In this document: in pieces, positions 1 through 5,310 of the stretch
Numbering within the stretch: the first letter of the stretch is position 1
Layout of the letters: each line of letters starts with the position of its first letter
Assembly (NCBI GenBank): GCA_018664265.1
Contig: JABJOR010000256.1
Coordinates: 1 to 6,628, forward strand
Source of the DNA: Rhodospirillales bacterium
Lineage (GTDB): Bacteria > Pseudomonadota > Alphaproteobacteria > Rhodospirillales > Casp-alpha2
Length of the DNA: 6,628 nt
Direction: 5' to 3'
Program-made: the position numbers and the translations under genes
Notes under the pieces: model-generated
Told to the model about the DNA's origin: nothing
What the model saw: the letters and a program-made list of their open reading frames with translations, nothing else
The model's database searches: none

Positions 1-998
1 CTGGCCGAAAGCTGCGCAAGAATTTGTGCCGCAACCTGCTTGGCATCACCGCAAATACCAACGCTGACTTTCTTGGTCAGGCCTATGCGATCTGAATTCA
101 TATCCACCTGAATAATGCTCGCGTCCGCTGGCCAGTAATCTATGCCGTACCCCGGCAAAGTCGAGAACGGGTTGAGCCGTGTTCCAAGCGCCAAAACAAC
201 ATCGGCCTTTGCAATTAATTCCATAGCAGCTCGCGATCCGTTATAGCCCAACGGCCCAGCCGCCAACGCATGACTTCCCGGAAAGCTGTCGTTATGTTGA
301 TAGCCACTTGCCACGGGAGCATCCAGCCGTTCTGCCAAAGCCTGACATTCAGGGATGGCGTCACCGATGACCACACCTGCACCGGACAGGATCACAGGGA
401 ATTTGGCATCCGAGAGCAACTTGGCAGCGGCAGCAATAGCAGTGGCACCGCCTGCAGGGCGCTCGAGTCTGACGATCTGCGGAAGCTCAATATCAATCAC
501 TTGTGTCCAGTAATCACGCGGTACATTAATTTGTGCCGGGGCTGATCCCCGAATAGCTTTCTCGATTACACGGTTGAGGACTTCGGCCATGCGCGATGGA
601 TCACGGACTTCTTCCTGATAGCAAACCATATCCTTGAACAGAGCCATCTGTTCGACTTCCTGAAAACCGCCTTGTCCGATTGTCTTGTTGGCAGCTTGCG
701 GGGTCACCAGCAACATCGGCGTGTGGTTCCAGTAAGCTGTCTTAATCGGTGTTACAAACCCCGTAATACCGGGGCCATTTTGCGCAATCGCCATGGCGAT
801 TTTCCCCGTTGTGCGGGTATAACCATCACAAATCAAACCACCGTTGGTCTCATGCGCAACATCCCAGAACTGAATACCGGCTTTTGGAAATAAATCCGAG
901 ATTGGCATGAAGGCTGAGCCAATAATACCAAAGGCATGCTCAATGCCATGCATCTGTAAGACTTTTACAAAGGCTTCTTCAGTTGTCATCTTGACCAT
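1..998 (-). CDS. xsc: Sulfoacetaldehyde acetyltransferase Xsc, N-terminal part (3' end beyond left edge)
   Basis: Cytoplasmic thiamine-diphosphate enzyme that cleaves the C-S bond of sulfoacetaldehyde with phosphate, giving acetyl phosphate and sulfite. It is the common desulfonation step of C2 sulfonate catabolism. The 332 codons seen cover the PYR domain (about 1-180) and most of the central domain (about 195-330). The C-terminal TPP/Mg-binding domain with its GDG motif lies outside the window; full-length Xsc is near 590 residues. The N-terminus reads MVKMTTEEAFVKVLQMHG. The cofactor-activating Glu is E50 in DVAHETNGG. Xsc-specific stretches are NHTPMLLVTPQAANKT and GQGGFQEVEQM (about 91-118), which separate it from acetolactate synthase. 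The ATG at 998 is chosen because AAGGAG sits 8 nt upstream; ATG 989 is an alternative. It is divergent from the XRE-cupin regulator. No frameshift or in-frame stop is seen. Confidence 0.95.
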   Translation of the reverse strand, partial: MVKMTTEEAFVKVLQMHGIEHAFGIIGSAFMPISDLFPKAGIQFWDVAHETNGGLICDGYTRTTGKIAMAIAQNGPGITGFVTPIKTAYWNHTPMLLVTPQAANKTIGQGGFQEVEQMALFKDMVCYQEEVRDPSRMAEVLNRVIEKAIRGSAPAQINVPRDYWTQVIDIELPQIVRLERPAGGATAIAAAAKLLSDAKFPVILSGAGVVIGDAIPECQALAERLDAPVASGYQHNDSFPGSHALAAGPLGYNGSRAAMELIAKADVVLALGTRLNPFSTLPGYGIDYWPADASIIQVDMNSDRIGLTKKVSVGICGDAKQVAAQILAQLSA

Positions 999-1006
999 GC
1001 GAGGAT

Positions 1007-1012
1007 CTCCTT
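1007..1012 (-). promoter_or_regulatory. Ribosome binding site of xsc
   Basis: AAGGAG on the minus strand, 8 nt before the ATG at 998. It is a near-consensus site that fixes the xsc start. Confidence 0.85.
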
Positions 1013-1065
1013 AATCAGGTAAAGCTTGTTTAAATATATTGTACTTATTAAGCGGGAAATTAAAA

Positions 1066-1075
1066 AAATTCAAGA
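1066..1075. promoter_or_regulatory. Candidate shared operator half, xsc side (AAATTCAAGA)
   Basis: The 10-mer AAATTCAAGA is identical to 6564-6573 upstream of potD. Here it would lie at or just upstream of the -35 position of the TACAAT promoter proposed for xsc. The regulatory role is inference; in AT-rich DNA a 10-mer match can occur by chance. Confidence 0.25.
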
Positions 1076-1140
1076 TTTTTTTAATTTCACTAATATTTTT
1101 TTTAATACCAGTTAAATTTTCTAATTTTTCTTAATCTTGC

Positions 1141-1158
1141 AATTCATAGAAAACTATG
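1141..1158. promoter_or_regulatory. Candidate operator upstream of the regulator, containing dyad CATAG-AAAA-CTATG
   Basis: Positions 1145-1158 form a perfect dyad with 5-bp arms and an AAAA centre. Positions 1141-1156 (AATTCATAGAAAACTA) match 6565-6579 upstream of potD (AATTCAAGAAAACTA) at all 15 bases apart from one inserted T. The combination of symmetry and recurrence before two promoters makes it a reasonable binding site for the XRE-cupin protein. This is inferred only. Confidence 0.3.
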
Positions 1159-1211
1159 TAACACAGGTTCATTCAACACTAAATACTGATTACAAGAATG
1201 GATTCATCACA

Positions 1212-1823
1212 GTGAGTGTCCACCCAAACCTGGAACCCAACGCGCCAGAGGATGGTAATACAAAGCTATTGTCCATAGGTGCACAAGTTCGTGATTTACG
1301 CAAAGCTCGCGGAATGACGATAACAGCATTGGCTGAAGGCATTGGGCGTTCAAGCGGTTATATCAGTCTGATTGAACGTGATTTATCCGGTATCTCTATC
1401 TCCTGTCTTCAACGTATTTCAAATACACTTGGCGTCCAAATGAACTGGTTTTTTCAGGGGCAGAATGACACTCCTGAAAATGAACATGGTATAATTGTAC
1501 GACGTAACAATCGACGCACACTAGACCTCGGATTAATGGGCATAACAGAAGAACTGCTCTCCCCAACCCTGACAGGTGCTGCCGAGCTGACATTAACAAC
1601 TTTTTCACCGGGTTCAACAACGGGGCAACAAGGCCGCCAACGAAAAGGTGAAGAAGCAGGGTTTGTGCTAAAAGGCAGCCTTGAAATCTGGAACGAAAGC
1701 ACATGTTATCGACTTTATGAAGGAGATAGCTTTACCTTCAGCAAACCGGGCAAACATCAATGCGTCAATATTGGAGACATTGATGCCATTGTCATCTGGG
1801 TCTATACCCCTCCATCTTATTAA
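1212..1823 (+). CDS. XRE-family transcriptional regulator with C-terminal cupin sensor domain
   Basis: Predicted 203-residue DNA-binding regulator. Residues 20-80 form an XRE/lambda-repressor helix-turn-helix: GAQVRDLRKARGMT, then LAEGIGRSSGYISLIERD containing turn and recognition helix, then LQRISNTLGVQMNWFF. Residues 110-203 form a cupin_2 fold with GEEAGFVLKGSLEIW and GDSFTFSKPGKHQCVN, ending in the family-typical VIWVYTPPSY. The usual cupin motif-1 histidines are replaced by Arg (R132, R134), while H172 of motif 2 remains, so ligand sensing may not need a metal. The GTG at 1212 is preferred because the family normally has a short lead before the HTH and upstream sequence is AT-rich like spacer. 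An in-frame TTG at 1137 (228 residues) is possible; neither has a strong Shine-Dalgarno. It is divergent from xsc and convergent with the ABC operon, so it probably controls one or both. Effector unknown. Confidence 0.88.
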   Translation: MSVHPNLEPNAPEDGNTKLLSIGAQVRDLRKARGMTITALAEGIGRSSGYISLIERDLSGISISCLQRISNTLGVQMNWFFQGQNDTPENEHGIIVRRNNRRTLDLGLMGITEELLSPTLTGAAELTLTTFSPGSTTGQQGRQRKGEEAGFVLKGSLEIWNESTCYRLYEGDSFTFSKPGKHQCVNIGDIDAIVIWVYTPPSY

Positions 1824-1860
1824 ATTGATATCAACAGAGCAAAGTGCCCAGCATGACCTC

Positions 1861-3162
1861 TTACTGATCCAGATTTGATGGATCAAAGACATTACCGAAC
1901 GTGCTGTTTCCTGAGTTCGTGGTCGAGGCTTCCGAGCCTCCGGCATCCTCTTTGGCGTCACTTTCCGGTCCTGCTTCATCCAGATTTTGTGGCGCAAAGA
2001 CATTGCCAAATGATCCCCCGCCCTGCGTCGCTGGCTCTGAATCAGTTTTCGGCACCAGGCTGTTATCGGGGCTGAATATATCAGGTCCTTGCTGCGCTTC
2101 TTCTTGTTGGCGAAGGAGTTGTTGCTGTTTGATTGCTTCAATTTGTTCTTGCTGAATAAGGCGCTTTTGCTCACGAACTTCAACTTTGCAAGCATCCGGG
2201 CTGTAGACGTTAGCAAACCATATGGATGAAAACCCACCGAGAGCGACCAAGAGCAAAACAATACTTGCCGGATTCCCCCGCATGAATTTTGGTAATTGGA
2301 AGTTGCCACTGACACTGCCAACAGGCGCACCATTGGCCAGTGCAAGCTGTTTGCGGCGTTGATAAATTTCAAAGCTGAGCGCACCAATGATGGTCAGAGC
2401 AACGATTATAAATGCGAGGACAGAAATTGAGGGGTTAATTCCGTAGCGCACTTTCTGAGCCAGCTCGATCGTTAGCGTGGGAAACTTGCCGAAGGTAAAT
2501 GTTGTTGTATTGTAATTTTCAAACGATGCCAAAAAAGCCAAGACAGCGGCAGAGGCAATTGCCGGCCTCAGGAATGGCAGAAGAATTTTCCGAAATGCCT
2601 GTGCATTGGTCGCTCCCAAATCAAGGGCAGCTTCTGTCAGGCCCGTATCGAAGCGTTGCAAACGCGCTACGAAAACCAGCATGCAATACGAAGCAATGAA
2701 GGTTGATTGTCCCAAGATGGTTTGAAAAATGCCGTTGTGCAGGAAGCTGTCGCTACTGAACCCCAGCATAACATTAATCCGATCCCAGAACACGAGCGTT
2801 GAAATACCCAAAACAACGCCGGGGATCAAAATTGGCGCAATAACAATTGTATAATAAGTGGAACGAAGTTTCGGCCAGATCTGTATCAGGACCAGTGATC
2901 CGGCGAGCCCCATGACAACCGAAAGAATGACTGTACCAATACCAACAATAAAGCTGTTCGTGATTCCATTAATGATACGCTTGTCATTGCTAAGCACCTC
3001 AAACCATTCAAAAGTCAGGCATTCCCAAGGGGCAACACGGGGAAACCCGTTTGAGTTAAAACCAGTTATACTCATGATAACCAATGGCCCTAAAAGGTAT
3101 CCAAAAAAGATCACCAAATAGAGACCCAGAAAAATTTTGATCAGGGGGCTGTTGGATTTCAC
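1861..3162 (-). CDS. potC: Polyamine-family ABC transporter permease, PotC-like, with a long C-terminal extension
   Basis: Inner-membrane permease, one half of the translocation channel; the symbol denotes the family, not a proven substrate. Residues 1-270 are a standard PotC core with six membrane helices and the ATPase-docking EAA loop EAALDLGAT...ILLPFLRP (177-200). E. coli PotC ends near 264 residues; this protein has 433. After a basic, presumably cytoplasmic linker (269-296) comes a predicted seventh helix (about 299-316, IVLLLVALGGFSSIWF). Cys325 follows, then a Gln/Glu/Lys-rich coiled coil (about 326-357) and an acidic Ser/Gly/Asn-rich tail with repeated FGNVFxPxNLD-like motifs to the last residue. 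An odd helix count would place the tail in the periplasm. The start is GTG at 3162, overlapping the upstream permease stop as GTGA, with GGGGGA upstream. It is the last gene of the operon; no frameshift separates core and tail. Confidence 0.93.
   Translation of the reverse strand: MKSNSPLIKIFLGLYLVIFFGYLLGPLVIMSITGFNSNGFPRVAPWECLTFEWFEVLSNDKRIINGITNSFIVGIGTVILSVVMGLAGSLVLIQIWPKLRSTYYTIVIAPILIPGVVLGISTLVFWDRINVMLGFSSDSFLHNGIFQTILGQSTFIASYCMLVFVARLQRFDTGLTEAALDLGATNAQAFRKILLPFLRPAIASAAVLAFLASFENYNTTTFTFGKFPTLTIELAQKVRYGINPSISVLAFIIVALTIIGALSFEIYQRRKQLALANGAPVGSVSGNFQLPKFMRGNPASIVLLLVALGGFSSIWFANVYSPDACKVEVREQKRLIQQEQIEAIKQQQLLRQQEEAQQGPDIFSPDNSLVPKTDSEPATQGGGSFGNVFAPQNLDEAGPESDAKEDAGGSEASTTNSGNSTFGNVFDPSNLDQ
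1865..1885. other. Small inverted repeat over the end of the PotC-like gene
   Basis: TGATCCA (1865-1871) and TGGATCA (1879-1885) form a perfect 7-bp stem with a 7-nt loop over the last codons of the permease, in the convergent junction with the regulator. No T-run follows on either strand, so it is not a textbook intrinsic terminator. It may still slow or protect the 3' ends of the convergent messages. Confidence 0.3.
1867..2217 (-). repeat. Four degenerate copies of an FGNVFxPxNLD-like motif in the PotC tail
   Basis: In coding order: FANVYSPDA (residues 316-324, 2217-2191), GPDIFSPDNSL (359-369, 2088-2056), FGNVFAPQNLD (385-395, 2010-1978) and FGNVFDPSNLD (422-432, 1899-1867). The last two share 27 of 33 bases, so they are a fairly recent duplication. 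The first two are diverged and share mainly V/I-[FY]-S-P-D. Spacing is irregular and filled with coiled-coil or low-complexity sequence, as expected for short linear binding motifs rather than a folded repeat. Confidence 0.75.
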
Positions 3163-4088
3163 TTGCCCAAATCCCCCATTTTAACTTTAAACAGGCGCAT
3201 CATAGACAGCACAATGATGATACACACCGATAGTAAAACGATTGCGTATGCTGCTCCGCGCGGCCAGTTTCCGCCCTGATTAAACCACTGATAAATGATT
3301 TGCGTAAACCACAGGCTGGACGGCCCGCCAAGAATCTGTGGTGCAGCCAGCGCACCTGCGGACAACATAAAGACCATTGTACATCCAGATGATATACCCG
3401 GCTTGGCATATGGGATGACAATTCGCCAATGAATACGCCACCAAGGTGATCCCATATCACGGGCCGCTTCAATTTGATTGCGATCAAGGCTTTCGATAAC
3501 GTTGTAGATAGGAAAGATCATTAGCAGAATATAGGCATACCCCAGTCCCGAATAGAGCGCGATATTTTCGCGGATAAAATCAAGCGGAGCGTCGATAACC
3601 CCCATGCTCATGAGCATTTCATTGATAACACCACTATCACCAAAAATTATTCGGAAAGCGAAAGCGCGCAGAATCTCGTTGACCCAATAAGGAATAATAA
3701 GCAGCAACACCAGCACCCGAACAAATCCGCCGCCATTTGACTGACCCAAGTAGTAAGCCAGTGGATAGCAAAGTGCTAAATCCAGGAGGGTCACAAACAA
3801 TGCGGCAAACAGGGTCCGGGCAAATACACCCAGATCAACGACATTATAAGATGCATCCGAGCCTTGTGCGCCCAGCACTAGGAACTTGTAGTGCTCTAAT
3901 GTGTAGACATCCTTCGGCCCACCCATTTCCGGTGGTGGAAGATGATGGCGGAATGAAAAATCCAGCATGGAAAGCTGTGGCAATATAATCAGGATGACCA
4001 GCCAAAATCCAACGGCAAGAACCAGATACAACCCAAGCGCAAGGCCGTTGCGCTCGAAAAAGTCAGTCATGAAACCTTTGCTTTTCAT
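3159..4088 (-). CDS. potB: Polyamine-family ABC transporter permease, PotB-like
   Basis: Inner-membrane permease that pairs with the PotC-like protein. It has 309 residues, close to the family norm. A first membrane helix lies at about 17-37, then a periplasmic stretch (about 40-85) and a core with five more helices (about 86-114, 121-148, 178-198, 232-254, 279-297). The EAA loop that contacts the ATPase is EAARDMGSPWWRIHWRIVIP (207-226). The ATG at 4088 lies 8 bp after the ATPase stop. An in-frame ATG at 4070 (residue 7) has AAAGG close upstream and could be the true start. The TGA stop overlaps the GTG of the next permease by 4 nt, indicating translational coupling. No extra domain is seen here, in contrast to its partner. 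Confidence 0.94.
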   Translation of the reverse strand: MKSKGFMTDFFERNGLALGLYLVLAVGFWLVILIILPQLSMLDFSFRHHLPPPEMGGPKDVYTLEHYKFLVLGAQGSDASYNVVDLGVFARTLFAALFVTLLDLALCYPLAYYLGQSNGGGFVRVLVLLLIIPYWVNEILRAFAFRIIFGDSGVINEMLMSMGVIDAPLDFIRENIALYSGLGYAYILLMIFPIYNVIESLDRNQIEAARDMGSPWWRIHWRIVIPYAKPGISSGCTMVFMLSAGALAAPQILGGPSSLWFTQIIYQWFNQGGNWPRGAAYAIVLLSVCIIIVLSMMRLFKVKMGDLGK

Positions 4089-4096
4089 AGGCCTAC

Positions 4097-5209
4097 CTAT
4101 TCACTCGCAAGCTCACCGAACGGCAAGACGATTGCCTGTTCAGGATTGAATTCCAAGACCAGTTCTTTGTTCATGGATGTTTCGCGCGCCTTGCCCTGAT
4201 TGGTAATGGACATTTTGATTTCCTTGCCCGCGTCCCCTTCAAGGAAGACGTGATAAGCCAGACCTTCGAATTCTTCATTAATCACCAATGCCTTTATGTG
4301 ATTTCCTGCATCCGTGGCATCAGCAGCTATACTGAGGGCTTCGGGTCGGATGAAAACCATCGCGTCATCGCCTGTTTGCAAATTACCCAATGCAGCTGTC
4401 CCTATGCGGCAACGCAAGTCACCCGTCCGATTGGTAGCAACAACAGCCATACCGTTATCAATGGATTTTACCTTGCCTCTGAAGACGTTGTTCTCGCCAA
4501 CAAAGGAGGCGACGAACGGTGTTGCAGGGTCGTCATAGATAGCTTCCCCATCAGAGATCTGATCAATAATACCGTGACGCATGACCGCAATACTATCGGA
4601 CATTGTCAGGGCTTCACCCTGATCGTGGGTGATGTAAATAAATGTGATGCCAACGCGTTTCTGAATTTGGCGCAGCTCGGTTCTCATATGTTGACGCAAC
4701 TTCAAATCAAGTGCGGATAACGGCTCATCAAGCAGCAAAACGTCCGGCTCGGCGCATAGCGCGCGCGCAATTGCTACGCGTTGTTTCTGACCGCCGGATA
4801 ATTCTGAGGGGAGCTTGTCGCCCTGCCCCGTCAAGGCAATCATGTCGAGCAGTTCATCGGCGCGTTTGCGCCTGGCGGCTTTGCCGACACCTTGAACTTC
4901 AAGTGAAAATGTAATGTTTTCCCAAACTTTCATAAGTGGAAAAAGAGCCAGATTTTGGAATATCAGAGCCGTTGGCCGCTTATTTGGGCCAATACCAGCC
5001 ATATCCTTGCCGCCAATAAGAATTTTGCCTTCGCTGGGGTCCAGAAAACCTGAAACGGAACGCAGGATTGTCGTTTTACCACAGCCAGAAGGGCCTAAAA
5101 ACGAGAAGAAACTGCCACCATCTATATGCACGTTGGCTTCGCGCACTGCCACGAAATCTCCGAAACGTATCCATACGTCCTGAAGCTCGATGCTTACACC
5201 GTCTTTCAT
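4097..5209 (-). CDS. potA: Polyamine-family ABC transporter ATP-binding protein, PotA-like
   Basis: Cytoplasmic ATPase that powers import through the PotB/PotC-like permeases. All nucleotide-binding motifs are intact. Numbering from the ATG at 5209: Walker A GPSGCGKTT (39-47), Q-loop Q85 in IFQNLALFP, signature LSGGQKQR (137-144), Walker B VLLLDEP (157-163), D-loop SALD, H-loop H195 in YITHDQGEAL. Residues from about 240 to 360 match the C-terminal OB/TOBE regulatory region. It has 370 residues against about 378 in E. coli PotA. The start at 5209 is favoured because AGAGG lies 6 nt upstream. The in-frame ATG at 5248 (13 codons more) has no Shine-Dalgarno and abuts the right arm of a strong hairpin. 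The gene is second in the operon, after the binding protein and before the two permeases. Confidence 0.94.
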   Translation of the reverse strand: MKDGVSIELQDVWIRFGDFVAVREANVHIDGGSFFSFLGPSGCGKTTILRSVSGFLDPSEGKILIGGKDMAGIGPNKRPTALIFQNLALFPLMKVWENITFSLEVQGVGKAARRKRADELLDMIALTGQGDKLPSELSGGQKQRVAIARALCAEPDVLLLDEPLSALDLKLRQHMRTELRQIQKRVGITFIYITHDQGEALTMSDSIAVMRHGIIDQISDGEAIYDDPATPFVASFVGENNVFRGKVKSIDNGMAVVATNRTGDLRCRIGTAALGNLQTGDDAMVFIRPEALSIAADATDAGNHIKALVINEEFEGLAYHVFLEGDAGKEIKMSITNQGKARETSMNKELVLEFNPEQAIVLPFGELASE

Positions 5210-5215
5210 TTGGGT

Positions 5216-5220
5216 CCTCT
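5216..5220 (-). promoter_or_regulatory. Ribosome binding site deciding the PotA-like start
   Basis: AGAGG on the minus strand, 6 nt before the ATG at 5209, within GAGAGGACCCAA. No comparable site precedes the upstream ATG at 5248. Confidence 0.7.
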
Positions 5221-5249
5221 CAACTGATACTGCTGTGCGGGTACGCATT

Positions 5250-5286
5250 CCCCGGATATCAAAAAATTATTTGAAGATATCCGGGG
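5250..5286. other. Strong hairpin between the binding-protein gene and the ATPase gene
   Basis: CCCCGGATATC (5250-5260) and GATATCCGGGG (5276-5286) are perfectly complementary over 11 bp, around a 15-nt A/T-rich loop. In the operon transcript the stem follows the potD-like stop by 24 nt and is not followed by a U-run, so a complete terminator is unlikely. By analogy with intercistronic hairpins after binding-protein genes of other ABC operons, it may protect the upstream message from 3' decay and raise the binding protein above the membrane components. The function is inference. Confidence 0.7.
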
Positions 5287-5310
5287 GTAAGTTTTAAAAG
5301 TCTCTAAGTG

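Larger units (their letters stand above)
999..1211. promoter_or_regulatory. AT-rich divergent promoter region between xsc and the regulator
   Basis: This gap is far richer in A+T than the flanking genes and has several T- or A-runs of 5-8 bases between 1062 and 1129. On the minus strand TACAAT (1038-1043) is a plausible -10 box for xsc, with only a weak T-rich -35 about 17 bp upstream. On the plus strand no convincing sigma-70 promoter for the regulator stands out. It also holds the dyad at 1145-1158 and short sequences shared with the potD upstream region. If the regulator really starts at TTG 1137, the last 75 bp would be coding. Confidence 0.5.

Noticed and set aside
1..998. Acetolactate synthase large subunit as identity of the first gene
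   Set aside because: The fold is shared, but the stretches TPQAANKT and GQGGFQEVEQM, the DYWTQVIDIELP segment and the ARLNPFST-like region (LGTRLNPFSTLPGYG) match sulfoacetaldehyde acetyltransferase, and no isoleucine/valine biosynthesis genes are nearby.
1824..1860. A bidirectional intrinsic terminator in the 37-bp convergent gap
   Set aside because: Only a short palindrome TTGATATCAA (1825-1834) and a small stem at 1865-1885 were found, neither followed by a T-run on either strand.
1668..2387. A 239-codon minus-strand open frame overlapping the end of the regulator and the PotC tail
   Set aside because: It is out of frame with the PotC-like gene on the same strand and has no recognisable domain. 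It overlaps two well-supported genes, and its composition (many K, R, S, W) is that of a shadow frame.
1861..3162. The PotC tail as a frameshift artefact or read-through into an unrelated gene
   Set aside because: The tail is in frame, starts with a plausible basic linker and membrane helix, has motif repeats that cross its whole length, and ends with a normal stop. A random frame would not show the repeated FGNVFxPxNLD sequence with silent codon differences.
4250..4720. A 156-codon plus-strand open frame opposite the ATPase gene
   Set aside because: It lies wholly antisense to the intact PotA-like gene and carries no family motif. It is a mirror frame of conserved coding DNA.
5248..5248. 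ATG at 5248 as the start of the ATPase gene
   Set aside because: No Shine-Dalgarno precedes it and it abuts the arm of a stable hairpin, while the ATG at 5209 has AGAGG at good spacing and gives a family-typical N-terminus. It is kept only as an alternative.
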